Source: Gemmatimonadota bacterium
GTDB lineage: Bacteria; JAAXHH01
Assembly (NCBI GenBank): GCA_009841265.1
Contig: VXMB01000009.1
Location: 1,099,911-1,163,910, forward strand
Length of the DNA stretch: 64,000 bases
Direction of reading: 5' to 3'
Position numbers and translations under genes: made by a program. Shown one piece after another: positions 17,148 to 26,293 of the stretch. The notes beneath the pieces were generated by a model. The model searched no databases, was not told the DNA's origin, and saw only the letters and a list, made by a program, of their open reading frames with translations. The number at the start of each line of letters is the position of its first letter. Positions within the stretch are counted from its first letter, which is position 1.

Positions 17148-18506
17148 TTGCGCATCGTCTTCTTCGATATCGACAGTCTGAGGCCCGACCACCTGGGTTG
17201 CTACGGTTATGGCCGGCCGACCTCCCCCGCCATCGACGAGATCGCCGCGCAGGGTATGCGTTTCGACCGGTACTACTGCGCGGACTCTCCCTGCATGCCG
17301 TCAAGGCACGGATGGATCACCGGCCGTTTCGGGATCAACAACGGCGTGGTGACCCACGGCGGTCCCGCATCGAAGCTGCATATCCTGGAACAGCGGTACG
17401 GCGGTCCCGACGAGCGGAACCAACTGGTGCAGAGAAGACTGCGCCAGCACGGATTCGATACCGTCTGCTTTTCCAACTTCCCCATCCGGCACTGCGCGAC
17501 CTGGTTCGGGCTGGGCTGGTCGGAGTTCCATTCGCCCAACCTGAAGACGGGATCGGAGACGGCGGACGAAGTCAATGAGGCCGTGTTACGATGGATCGCC
17601 GCGAACGGCGATCGGGACGATTTCCTGCTGTACATCAACTACTGGGACCCGCACCGGATCTACGAAGCGCCTCGCGACGGGTTCGACCGCATGGCGGCCC
17701 AACCGCCGGCGGTGGACTGGCCTGACGAAGAAGCGATAGGCGGCCACCAGGATATCGACGGATGGTTTACCGCGTCCCACCTCTTTCCCGGGGACCGGCC
17801 GAGCCCCACGCCGAATATGCCGGACGCCATCCGGAACACGGACGATCTGAATCACATGGTGACCGGATACGACGCGGAGATCCGCTACACCGACCATCAC
17901 GTTCAGCAGGTGCTGGACGCCCTGGGCGACCTGAGCTGTCCGGACGACACGGCGGTCATCATCTCGGCGGATCACGGCGAGGCCATGGGGGAGCACGGCA
18001 TCTACGGCGACCACGTATGCGCCGACGAATGCATACACCGCATCCCGCTAGTCATCAAGTGGCCGGGGGTTACGCCGCCCGGATCCACCTGCGGCGATCT
18101 GCTGTATAACGTGGATCTGAGCGCGACGCTGATCGAACTGGCCGGCGGCGAAGTGCCGGAGTATTACGACGGGCGGTCCTTCGCGGACGGACTCGCCACC
18201 GGACAGTGCCGCCTGCACGACTACCTGGTCTGGGGTCACGGCCTTTACACGCTGCAACGGGCGGTGCGGACGCCCGATCACCTCATGATCAGGACCTACG
18301 ACGACTTCGGCTACCGGTTCGACCCGGTAGCCCCGTACGATATGGGAAACGATCCGTACCAGACGCGCAACCTGGCGGATGACGAACCGGAGATCCTGCA
18401 CAGCATGGATCACTACCTTTCCGAGTGGCTTCACGAACAGCGGGTCAAGCCCTACGCCATCCCCGATCCAATGGAGGTCGTGTGGCAGGAACGCCAAACT
18501 CCGTAA
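17148..18506 (+). CDS. Type I sulfatase
   Basis: A protein of 452 aa. The formylglycine motif C-x-P-S-R is at residues 49-53 (SPCMPSRHGWITGR). The N-terminal metal site is FFDIDSLRPDHLGCYGY, and ISADHGEAMGEHG is the second metal-binding block. The enzyme hydrolyses sulfate (or phosphonate) esters after conversion of Cys49 by a formylglycine-generating enzyme, which is not in the window. No signal peptide is visible, which fits a cytosolic or heparan-type enzyme. The start is TTG, the first possible because an in-frame TAA lies six bases before it; the ribosome site is weak. It starts 35 bp after korB and overlaps the next gene. Confidence 0.92.
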   Translation: MRIVFFDIDSLRPDHLGCYGYGRPTSPAIDEIAAQGMRFDRYYCADSPCMPSRHGWITGRFGINNGVVTHGGPASKLHILEQRYGGPDERNQLVQRRLRQHGFDTVCFSNFPIRHCATWFGLGWSEFHSPNLKTGSETADEVNEAVLRWIAANGDRDDFLLYINYWDPHRIYEAPRDGFDRMAAQPPAVDWPDEEAIGGHQDIDGWFTASHLFPGDRPSPTPNMPDAIRNTDDLNHMVTGYDAEIRYTDHHVQQVLDALGDLSCPDDTAVIISADHGEAMGEHGIYGDHVCADECIHRIPLVIKWPGVTPPGSTCGDLLYNVDLSATLIELAGGEVPEYYDGRSFADGLATGQCRLHDYLVWGHGLYTLQRAVRTPDHLMIRTYDDFGYRFDPVAPYDMGNDPYQTRNLADDEPEILHSMDHYLSEWLHEQRVKPYAIPDPMEVVWQERQTP

Positions 18507-20422
18507 TCACATTGCGGTCCCTCGCCACGGGGCTGGTCCTGGCCATCGTCCTCAACGTCTGGGTGACCTACGGGACCTATATCCTTCACTCGTCCCGCAT
18601 GTCGGTGGCCCACCTGCCCATCTCCGCCCTGGCCCTGTTCCTGCTCGTTGTATTCCTGTACAATCCGGTCGCCCGGAGCCTCTACACACGAGCCGCCTTC
18701 ACCGGCCGCGAGCTGTCGCTGATATTCTGCATCCTGCTCATCTCCAGCCTGATTCCCGGCAAGGCCTTCGTGTCGTACTTCCTGACCATCGTCTCCACGC
18801 CCTTCTACTTCGCCCAGCCGGAAAACCAGTGGGCCGAACTGTTTTTTCCCTATCTCCCGGAATGGCTTGTGGCGAGCAACCAGAACAACGCCATGGGCTG
18901 GTTCTACGAAGGGCTCCCGCCGGGCGGGACCGTCCCGTGGTCACCCTGGATCATACCGGTCGCCTGGTGGATGAGTTTTTTCATTGCCATTTTCGTCGTC
19001 GGCGCCTGCATCGCGGCCATATTCAGGAAACAATGGGTGGAGTATGAGCGGCTTACCTTTCCGCTGGTCCAGGTACCCCTGGAGCTCATAGCAGCCGATC
19101 AATCGCCGGGACGCTGGCCGAAACTGGTCTACGACCGGCTCTTCCAGGTCGGATTCGGTCTCGCGCTGGCCATCGCGATCTGGAATATCTTCTCGTTCGC
19201 CCTTATCGTACCGCAGCTGCCCGTGGGCACCTTCTTCGAGACCCCGCTCCAGCTGAGTCCGATGTTCCCGTCCATCCCCTTGCGCATCAGCCCGTACATG
19301 CTCTGCTTCGGGTACTTCATCAACGTCGACATCCTCCTGAGCATCTGGGTGTTTTTCATGCTCGGAATCCTCGAGATCGGCGCCTTGAGCTACATCGGAC
19401 TCAACACGGAAGGCAGCGGTCCAGGCGGTACCGGCGGCGTCAACGCGCAGTTCTTCGGGGGTTTCCTCGTTTACGTGGGATACGCGCTCTGGACCGCGCG
19501 GCGCCACCTGCTCGCGGTGGTCAGAAAGGCGGCGGGCAGGGATGCGGCGCCGGATGATTCGAAAGAACTGGTGTCGTACAGGATAGCCGTGGCCGGAGTG
19601 CTGGCGGGGACGGTCTTCATCTGCGCGTGGCTATACCAGTCGGGTATATCGATTCCCGTGATCGCGGTGTTTCTGGCCTTTCTGTTCGTGCTTTACTTCG
19701 GAACGACGAAAGTGATCGCGGAAACGGGGGTGGTGTTCCTGGACCTGCCCGTGAACGCCCATCAGATCACGGTGCTCTCCCTGGGATCGGGAAACGTGTC
19801 ACCCCAAAGCCTCACCTCGCTGGGCCTGGCCAGCGCCTATGCCCGGAACTGGCGCGGTCTGGGAATGGGTTCGGTCGTATTGGCCGACCGGTTGACCGAC
19901 GGATTATGGCCGCGGAAGAAGGGGCTGCTGCTCGTGCTTACCGTTACCTTCCTGGTCAGCATGGTCACGGCAGTGGCTTATTCGATCGACTGGGGGTATT
20001 CCACGGGGGCCTACAACTTCGGTGGGGGCGCATTCAGCAATCTCAATGTGCATTACTACGAAGAAATCGTGACCTGGATGAAGAACCCGCTGTCCCTGGG
20101 GCAGAACGAGCCCTGGTTCATGGCGGCGGGCGCGGTAATCTTCATGGTCCTGCTGAAGCTCAGGCACTGGCTGGTCTGGTGGCCCCTCGCCCCGGTGGGA
20201 TTCGCCATCTGCTTCGCGAGCAATATCCGGGACTCGATCCTGTCGGTCTTCCTCGCCTGGCTCATAAAGTTCATCCTGCTGAAGGTCGGGACCGGCGCTT
20301 ACCGCACGGGCCAGCGGTTTTTCCTGGGCGTGCTGCTCGGATACACGCTGGGCATCGTCCTGTCCTTCATCGCGGATGCCCTGTTCTATCCCGGACAGGG
20401 CCACATGATGCACGACTGGTAG
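18482..20422 (+). CDS. Polytopic membrane protein, DUF6785/DUF6784-like
   Basis: A protein of 646 aa with about 12-14 hydrophobic segments. The start is GTG with GGAGG four bases upstream, inside the sulfatase 3' end (25-bp overlap), so the two are probably translationally coupled. The N-terminus (RSLATGLVLAIVLNVWVTYGTY, HLPISALALFLLV) resembles family members I recall as DUF6785/6784, found mainly in uncultivated planctomycete-like and FCB bacteria. Function is not established; the transporter-like topology and the coupling to a sulfatase suggest uptake or export of the sulfatase substrate or product (inference). Confidence 0.8.
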   Translation: MAGTPNSVITLRSLATGLVLAIVLNVWVTYGTYILHSSRMSVAHLPISALALFLLVVFLYNPVARSLYTRAAFTGRELSLIFCILLISSLIPGKAFVSYFLTIVSTPFYFAQPENQWAELFFPYLPEWLVASNQNNAMGWFYEGLPPGGTVPWSPWIIPVAWWMSFFIAIFVVGACIAAIFRKQWVEYERLTFPLVQVPLELIAADQSPGRWPKLVYDRLFQVGFGLALAIAIWNIFSFALIVPQLPVGTFFETPLQLSPMFPSIPLRISPYMLCFGYFINVDILLSIWVFFMLGILEIGALSYIGLNTEGSGPGGTGGVNAQFFGGFLVYVGYALWTARRHLLAVVRKAAGRDAAPDDSKELVSYRIAVAGVLAGTVFICAWLYQSGISIPVIAVFLAFLFVLYFGTTKVIAETGVVFLDLPVNAHQITVLSLGSGNVSPQSLTSLGLASAYARNWRGLGMGSVVLADRLTDGLWPRKKGLLLVLTVTFLVSMVTAVAYSIDWGYSTGAYNFGGGAFSNLNVHYYEEIVTWMKNPLSLGQNEPWFMAAGAVIFMVLLKLRHWLVWWPLAPVGFAICFASNIRDSILSVFLAWLIKFILLKVGTGAYRTGQRFFLGVLLGYTLGIVLSFIADALFYPGQGHMMHDW

Positions 20423-20439
20423 CAGACGGTAACCGGCCG

Positions 20440-21840
20440 CTAGTACGTACTCTTCGCCGTCGTCAGGGGGCACCACCGCGAGGCCTGCAGCCAGTGCAGC
20501 AGCGTGCGCAGGGCTTCCGGCGTGCCGATCTGTTCGAGGGCGATGGCGGCCTGGCCCTGCACGTACCGGTTTTCATCGTAGCACGCGTCCGCGAGATGCG
20601 GAATGGCCGCCTGGGCCTCGTCCCCGAAGCGGGCTAGCGCATAGGCACTCCTGGAACGCACCTGCTCATCCTCGTCCTTCATCATGCCGACCAGCGCGGG
20701 AACGGACGCATCCGCGGTCAGTTTAATCTGGCCCAGGGCATCGGCCACGTTCTGGCGGACAAAGGGCGACGGGTCGTCTGTCAGACCTGCCAGGTGCTCC
20801 GCAACCGAAGGGTTGTGGTGCCGGATGTCTCCAAGGGCGTAGACCGCGTAGCCCCGGACCCGTTCGTCACCGTGCCCGAGCAGGGGAACCAGTGGTTCGA
20901 CGGCTGCGGCGCCCAGCGCACCGAGCCCGTAGCACGCTTCCCGGCGGACCTCGTCCCGTTCGTGCTGGAGGGCGGAGAGCAGGTGGGGGAGTGCGGCCTC
21001 GCCGCACTCCGCCAGGGTATAGGACGCGTGCAGGCGCTTCTGTTCGAGTTCGTGGGTCAGGTCGCCGGCGAGCGCTTCGACGTGTTCCGCGCCTTCCCGC
21101 CGGGTCCCGGCCGATCCGTTTCCGGCAAGCCAGTGCCACATGTTCCGCCACATGGCGCTCCGGGGGTGGTCCGACAGGTCGCCGAGATCGATATCATCGT
21201 GTTGCCGGTTCCACCAGGGCCGGTCCGGCTCCGACATCCTGGTAAACTGGAACTTCATCATGTAGCGGACCTTGTCCGTCTGATTCGGGAACGCCCGGTG
21301 CCAGAGGTCGAAGTGAATGATGGTAACAGTTCCCGCCTTGCCGCTGGCGGGGAATCCGTCGGGCACCGACCCGTTCCCGCCGACGGTCTCTTCACGGGAC
21401 TCGACGTAGTGGCTGCCCGGTATGACGCCCGTCGGGCCGATCTCCACCGGGGTGTCCTGGGGATAGTACATGGCCATGATCCAGCGCGGGTGGTGGTCCC
21501 GGACCTTGGTGTAGCCCCAGTAGCTGTCCTTGTGCCAGGCGCCTCCCCGGCTGTTCGGTGGGTTCACGTGCGGGTGGCGGTGGGCATGCATGACGTAATC
21601 GGGTCCAAGCAGGCTCGTCAGCGCGCCCCGGACCGACGGATCGTCATAGACCTGCTGGATCTCGGGCACACGAGGCAGCAGGTTGTTTCCCGGATTCCCG
21701 TCCTCGTCGATGATCGCCTTTGTTTTTTCGTAAATGTCAGCATGCAATGCGACCGGCTTGTCCACGGTGATCACGTGATAGCCGTTTACGATGAAGTCGC
21801 GCATGGCGTCATCGTCGAAAAGGTAGGATCTGTCCACCAT
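20440..21840 (-). CDS. Phytanoyl-CoA-dioxygenase-like protein fused to HEAT repeats
   Basis: A protein of 466 aa. Residues 1-235 are a PhyH-type 2-oxoglutarate/Fe(II) oxygenase: H103-x-D105 (GAWHKDSYW), second His at about 181 (LWHRAFP), and Arg192 for 2-oxoglutarate. Residues 268-466 are five or six HEAT/PBS-like repeats of about 31 residues (VRREACYGLGALGAAAVEPL, VRSRSAYALARFGDEA). ATG start with GGAG nine bases upstream. HEAT repeats usually bind proteins, so the oxygenase may act on a protein-bound substrate; this is inference. It converges on the DUF6785-like gene with 17 bp between them. Confidence 0.9.
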   Translation of the reverse strand: MVDRSYLFDDDAMRDFIVNGYHVITVDKPVALHADIYEKTKAIIDEDGNPGNNLLPRVPEIQQVYDDPSVRGALTSLLGPDYVMHAHRHPHVNPPNSRGGAWHKDSYWGYTKVRDHHPRWIMAMYYPQDTPVEIGPTGVIPGSHYVESREETVGGNGSVPDGFPASGKAGTVTIIHFDLWHRAFPNQTDKVRYMMKFQFTRMSEPDRPWWNRQHDDIDLGDLSDHPRSAMWRNMWHWLAGNGSAGTRREGAEHVEALAGDLTHELEQKRLHASYTLAECGEAALPHLLSALQHERDEVRREACYGLGALGAAAVEPLVPLLGHGDERVRGYAVYALGDIRHHNPSVAEHLAGLTDDPSPFVRQNVADALGQIKLTADASVPALVGMMKDEDEQVRSRSAYALARFGDEAQAAIPHLADACYDENRYVQGQAAIALEQIGTPEALRTLLHWLQASRWCPLTTAKSTY

Positions 21841-21855
21841 GAGTCACTGCTCCTT

Positions 21856-21929
21856 TTTGGCATGGCTCCATTTGGCATGGCGGCCGGCCATGACGGTCAC
21901 CGTGGCTGGCCACGACGGTCGCCATGAAT
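21856..21929. repeat. Two adjacent short tandem repeats (15 bp x2 and 22 bp x2)
   Basis: In the 137-bp gap upstream of the PhyH-HEAT gene, 21856-21870 and 21871-21885 share tttggcatgg(c). 21886-21907 and 21908-21929 are 22-bp copies of ggcca(t/c)gacggtc(a/g)cc with about five mismatches. No coding role is seen. Confidence 0.55.
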
Positions 21930-21977
21930 GGCCTCATGCGGTTTGTTCAAAACGTGATTGCAACCTGGTTTCACCTT

Positions 21978-22715
21978 TCATCCATCAGTGAAGCAGACCG
22001 ACATATCTTCAAGAAACGCTTCAGGTTCCACTGCCTTAAAACGATTTACAGTCCATGGCCGGGCCGCTCTATCTACCTTATTGTACGACTCCGCGCCTCC
22101 ACCGGGCAGACGCTCCAGGCTTTCCCGGATGACGTCCGCGGCAGACCCCGATGCCCGGACTTCCAGATTCCCATCCTCGCAGTCGTAATACCAGACGGAT
22201 TTCAGCCTTCCGCACAACAGTCTGTACGCGTAATGCGAAAGCGGTTCATCCACGGTACCGGGTTTGAATGAAGCCGGCCAGAACAGGCGGTTGACCTGGA
22301 GGCGGAAGGCCGCCTCGAGCATGCCGGCCGGCGTCGCCGGACAGAGATGCCAGTTGGTCTCCGGCCAGACGTCGAGCCATCCCCACGCACTTCCCATCTC
22401 CGGGATGGAAAGGTCCCGGTCACCGTTTCGCGTATGAACGCGCCCATCTCGTCCCCCGATGAACACGTGATGCTGGGGGTAGTTGAAGAACTCGCCCCCT
22501 TGCGACCGGAGGCAGTCGTAGAACCCGGTCGCCAGGCCGAGGACGGCGCCGGCCAACCCGAACACGCCGTCTTCCAGCCGGGGTGAGACCAGTCCCACGC
22601 GGTCCTGCGGATGGTAATCGGGATACGCTTCGGAAAAGGACAGGACTTCCGACTTCGAATCCTGCCGCCGGCGATAGACGAAGTCCGACTGGATTATGCG
22701 TTCGCTGGTATGCAA
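21978..22715 (-). CDS. Hypothetical protein, 245 aa
   Basis: Not recognised. The start is probably TTG 22715 (weak GGAT upstream). The protein is soluble-looking, rich in Trp and Tyr, without signal peptide or membrane helix. Notable stretches are GVFGLAGAVLGLATGFYDC, GGEFFNYPQHHVF and SAWGWLDVWPETNWHL. No cofactor motif is seen. It lies between the PhyH-HEAT gene and the dCMP deaminase, all on the minus strand, with gaps of 118-137 bp. Coding is supported by codon-position composition like its neighbours and by the absence of a better frame. Confidence 0.65.
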   Translation of the reverse strand: MHTSERIIQSDFVYRRRQDSKSEVLSFSEAYPDYHPQDRVGLVSPRLEDGVFGLAGAVLGLATGFYDCLRSQGGEFFNYPQHHVFIGGRDGRVHTRNGDRDLSIPEMGSAWGWLDVWPETNWHLCPATPAGMLEAAFRLQVNRLFWPASFKPGTVDEPLSHYAYRLLCGRLKSVWYYDCEDGNLEVRASGSAADVIRESLERLPGGGAESYNKVDRAARPWTVNRFKAVEPEAFLEDMSVCFTDG

Positions 22716-22833
22716 AACGTCATCCGGTTCGCACGTTCAATGATCCTTATTGATGGACCTTAATGATTCGCCGCGTAATGTCCGGGCTGGCCGGCTGCTC
22801 GTCAAGCAGAATCTCCCCCGGCTTATGGGGTTT

Positions 22834-23328
22834 TCAGACCGTTTGCACGACGGTTTCCGGATGCTCGTCCAGCTTCAATTCGACCATCTCGATACCGGAT
22901 TCCTCCACCAGCCAGTCATACACTTCTTCGACGGACTTCGTGTAGGCGTACTCCTCTGCGTAGACCACCCGCCGAATCCCCGCCTGGATGGACTTTTTCA
23001 GACAGCCCAGGCAGGGCTTGTTGGTGGTGTAGAGCGTGGCGCCGCTCGTCGACGACCCGTGGCGCGCGGCGAAGACGATGGCGTTTTCCTCGGCGTGTAT
23101 GCAGACGCATTCGTCGAGGTTCGCCCCGGACGGTCCGTCCGAGTTGCATCGCTTGCAGCCGCCGTCGAAGCAGTTGGGTATGCCCATGGGGGTGCCGTTA
23201 TAGCCCGTGCTGGTGATGATCTTTTCGTTCACGATCACGGCGCCGATGTGCCGGCGAATGCAGTTCGATCGCGCCGAAACGGCATAGGCGATGCGCAGGA
23301 AATACTCGTCCCAGGAGATTCTATCCAT
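22834..23328 (-). CDS. dCMP deaminase (ComEB-like)
   Basis: A protein of 164 aa. The zinc site is H78-A-E80 (CIHAEENAI) plus P-C106-L-G-C109, the standard cytidine/deoxycytidylate deaminase signature; the N-terminal Cys-rich loop (NCFDGGCKRC) is typical of dCMP deaminases. It converts dCMP to dUMP for thymidylate synthesis. The ATG directly follows the stop codon of the AI-2E permease gene with no intervening base, so the two are cotranscribed. Confidence 0.93.
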   Translation of the reverse strand: MDRISWDEYFLRIAYAVSARSNCIRRHIGAVIVNEKIITSTGYNGTPMGIPNCFDGGCKRCNSDGPSGANLDECVCIHAEENAIVFAARHGSSTSGATLYTTNKPCLGCLKKSIQAGIRRVVYAEEYAYTKSVEEVYDWLVEESGIEMVELKLDEHPETVVQTV

Positions 23329-24432
23329 TCATTGCTCCTTCACCGGTTGAGATCCCTTCAGGAACCGCTTGTAGTACGAGTGGACCAGGAACGTCACCGG
23401 CAGCGCGATCAGCAGCCCCAGGATACCCAGCAGTTTTCCCCAGATGGACAGGGAAAGGAGGATCACGGCCGGGTTGAACCCGGTCGCGCTGCCCATGATC
23501 CGCGGAACCAGGATGGCGTCCTGGATGACCTGTACGACGGCGAACACGGCCAGGACGAGGACGAGCATGACCCAGATGCTCTCGCCGGCGCCCAGGGCCC
23601 CTGCAATCGCGAAAAGCACCGCCGGGATGAGGCCCACGACCTGCAGGTAGGGCACCATGTTGAGCAGCCCAATGAAAAGGCCCAGCAAAATTCCCATGGG
23701 CAGGCCGATCAGCCAGAAGCCCAGCGCGAAGAGCAGTCCGACGATGAAGGCGATGAGGGCCTGGGCACGAAAATAGACCCGCATGGCCTTCGTAAAGTCG
23801 GATACGACGTCGAGTACGACCTGCCGGTACTGGTCGGGGATCAGTTCTTTCCAGCCTTCGGAGATCTCGTCGAAGTCCAATAGGATGAAGACCAGGTAGA
23901 GCAGGATGACGATGACGACCGCAAGACCGATGATGAAGCTGATGGTACCTGAGAATACGCCCCAGATGCCGGGCAGGATCTGCTGAAAGAACAGCCGGAT
24001 GTTTTCGAAGTTCAGCAGTTGGACCAGTTCTTCAAACCGGACCAGGTCCGCGATGTATATCCTGATTTCCTCCGGAACATAGTCCTGTAGTCTCGCCTGC
24101 CACTGGTCCGCGTCCACCAGCCCGGAGAGCAACCGCTGCATCTGCGCGACTTCGGACACGACCATCGGGATCAGGATGGAAAGGAACAGGACCACGGCGG
24201 CGAGGATGATCGTCAGGCTCAGCAGTACGGAGATGATTCGTTGCTTGAAGGGCAGTTTCCGTTGCAGCCAGGAAGTCAGGGGATTAATCAGGTAGGCGAG
24301 CAGCAGTGCGACGGCAAAGGGTATGAGCACATCGCTCAGATAGGCGATAAGGGTGATCAACAGCCAGATCACGCCCACGGCGATTGCGATGCGGACTACG
24401 CGGTCGAAGGTAAAAGGGCTTTCGGACAGCAT
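23329..24432 (-). CDS. AI-2E family transporter (PerM/YdiK-type permease)
   Basis: A protein of 367 aa with about eight membrane segments. The N-terminal hydrophobic pair and the C-terminal block (LFIGLLNMVPYLQVVGLIPA, GFNPAVILLSLSIWG, LLGLLIALPV) are typical of the AI-2E/UPF0118 family. Some members export autoinducer-2 or act as Na+/H+ antiporters; the substrate here is unknown. ATG start. It is the first gene of a minus-strand group with the dCMP deaminase and is divergent from a solute-binding protein gene 187 bp away. Confidence 0.92.
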   Translation of the reverse strand: MLSESPFTFDRVVRIAIAVGVIWLLITLIAYLSDVLIPFAVALLLAYLINPLTSWLQRKLPFKQRIISVLLSLTIILAAVVLFLSILIPMVVSEVAQMQRLLSGLVDADQWQARLQDYVPEEIRIYIADLVRFEELVQLLNFENIRLFFQQILPGIWGVFSGTISFIIGLAVVIVILLYLVFILLDFDEISEGWKELIPDQYRQVVLDVVSDFTKAMRVYFRAQALIAFIVGLLFALGFWLIGLPMGILLGLFIGLLNMVPYLQVVGLIPAVLFAIAGALGAGESIWVMLVLVLAVFAVVQVIQDAILVPRIMGSATGFNPAVILLSLSIWGKLLGILGLLIALPVTFLVHSYYKRFLKGSQPVKEQ

Positions 24433-24536
24433 GATCGTGACTCGGGATGAAACGCCGATCTTGACGGAAACGCCGTGTAATCAAGTAGGCGCAGGGATGG
24501 CGGATGTCAAGCAAATACAGGACGACGGACAATCTC

Positions 24537-24566
24537 TTGACCTGCCTTCGCCGGCGGGTCTATATT
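24537..24566 (+). promoter_or_regulatory. Sigma70-like promoter for the solute-binding protein
   Basis: -35 TTGACC (24537-24542), 18-bp spacer, -10 TATATT (24561-24566). Five of six positions match in each box. The ATG is 53 bp downstream. Confidence 0.55.
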
Positions 24567-24619
24567 CACCGCGCACCAACGGTAGATTCGATTCAGATCC
24601 ACCTTACCCCGGAACCTGC

Positions 24620-26263
24620 ATGCACAAGGTACTTTCCGTCCTGCTGCTGGCCGCGGCCATCCTGCCGGCAACCGGTTTTTCCCATGCCCAGTACACGAAT
24701 TCCGTCGGCGTAGCGCTCCCGCCCGACGCGGCGCCGCCCGACCAGCAGGTTTTCCGGGTGATGAGCCCGGAACCGCGCAGCCTCGACATCCAGATCAATC
24801 TGTACGACGGGGAATCCACGCTCCTGCCCTTCGAGACCCTGCTCATCCGGGACGAGCTCTGGCAGCCCATACCAGGCGCCGCCACCCATTATGACGTCTC
24901 CGCCGACGCCATGGAATGGACGTTCCACCTCCGGCCCGGCGCCCGGTGGAGCGACGGCAGGCCCGTCACGGCCCACGACTTCGTCTTTGCTTTCAGGCGG
25001 ATGCTGGATCCGGCCAACGCCAATCCCTACGCCTTCTTCTACTACGACATCAGGAACGCGAAGGCCATCAGCCTCGGAGAGATCACCGACCTGACTCGGC
25101 TCGGGGTCCGTGCCGTCGACGATCTCACGCTCCAGGTGGACATGGAACGCAGCGCTCCTCACTTTCCCCACGTGGTATCCTTCGGTCTGGCCTACCCGGC
25201 ACCGCGCTGGGCCGTGGAAAAACACGGACGGAAATGGACCGAGGTCGATAACATCGTGTCGAACTCCGGTTTCAGGATGGCCGAATGGTCCACGGGCAGC
25301 CACATGACCTTCGTCCCCGATCCCATGTACAACGGTCCCCACAAGCCCCTGCTGGAAAGGGTCATCCATCCATTCCGCTACGCGGCGGCACAGACCGTCC
25401 TGGCCTATGAGAACAACGAGGTGGACGTGGAGACGGTCGATATCAGTGACATGGACCGGATAGAACGGCATCCCGTACTCAGCCGGGAACTCGTGAAGAC
25501 GCCGGGAAGGACGACCTGGTACCTGTTCTTCAAGGTGGCGGAACCGCCCTTCGACGACATCCGCGTGAGAGAAGCCTTCGCCCGGGTATTGGACCGGGAC
25601 GCGATTTGCCGGGTCGTCCTCAGGGGCGCGGCGGCGCCGGCTTACTCCATGATGCCGCCCGACTTCAAGGAATACAACGGCGACGCGATGAAACCGTACC
25701 AGGCATTCGATCCGGTCCGCGCGAAGGCACTGATGCGGGAGGCCGGCTATCCGAACGGCAGGGGGTTTCCGAGGCAGGAAATGTGGTTGCGCGCGCCGAC
25801 GCCGTCCATGAAGATGGCCGGCGAGGCCATTCAGAGCATGCTGCTGGAACACCTGGGAGTCGATGTCACCGTTCGCACGCTCGACCGGACGGCCTACATG
25901 AGCAAGCTGTACAACTGGGAAATGGACTTCGGCTTTCTGCGGTTCGTCGCCGATTACATGGACCCGCGCAACATGCTCGACATGACGTGGCACTCCCAGC
26001 CGAAAGGCGCGGGACGGCACGACTGGGCACAGCCCGAATTCGACGCGCTGGTCGAGCAAGCAGGGGCCGAATTGGACCCGGTCATGCGAACGGACCTCTA
26101 CAGGCAGGCGGAGGAGATACTCGTAAAGGACTACGCCGCCGCCTTCGTCTTCCATCCCCTGACGCTTCAGCTCCGCAAGTCCAACCTCAAGGGCTATTCC
26201 AGGGACTACGACGGTATCGTGGGCGCCCTCATGTATTCCCGGCTATACAAGGCCCGGGAGTAG
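24620..26263 (+). CDS. Peptide/solute ABC-type binding protein (SBP family 5), paralogue 1
   Basis: A protein of 547 aa from ATG 24620, where a Sec signal peptide begins (VLSVLLLAAAILPATGFSHA, probable cleavage before QYTNSV). It continues with YTNSVGVALPPDAAPPDQQ, a block shared with two other binding proteins in the window, then the OppA-like body (EPRSLDIQINLYD, PGARWSDGRPVTAHDFVFAF, NSGFRMAEWSTGSH, DPMYNGPHKPLLERV). Such proteins capture oligopeptides in the periplasm for an ABC importer, but no permease or ATPase gene is adjacent. No lipobox Cys is present. Confidence 0.92.
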   Translation: MHKVLSVLLLAAAILPATGFSHAQYTNSVGVALPPDAAPPDQQVFRVMSPEPRSLDIQINLYDGESTLLPFETLLIRDELWQPIPGAATHYDVSADAMEWTFHLRPGARWSDGRPVTAHDFVFAFRRMLDPANANPYAFFYYDIRNAKAISLGEITDLTRLGVRAVDDLTLQVDMERSAPHFPHVVSFGLAYPAPRWAVEKHGRKWTEVDNIVSNSGFRMAEWSTGSHMTFVPDPMYNGPHKPLLERVIHPFRYAAAQTVLAYENNEVDVETVDISDMDRIERHPVLSRELVKTPGRTTWYLFFKVAEPPFDDIRVREAFARVLDRDAICRVVLRGAAAPAYSMMPPDFKEYNGDAMKPYQAFDPVRAKALMREAGYPNGRGFPRQEMWLRAPTPSMKMAGEAIQSMLLEHLGVDVTVRTLDRTAYMSKLYNWEMDFGFLRFVADYMDPRNMLDMTWHSQPKGAGRHDWAQPEFDALVEQAGAELDPVMRTDLYRQAEEILVKDYAAAFVFHPLTLQLRKSNLKGYSRDYDGIVGALMYSRLYKARE

Positions 26264-26293
26264 GGGAGAGGAACACCGAATACCCTTCACCGT

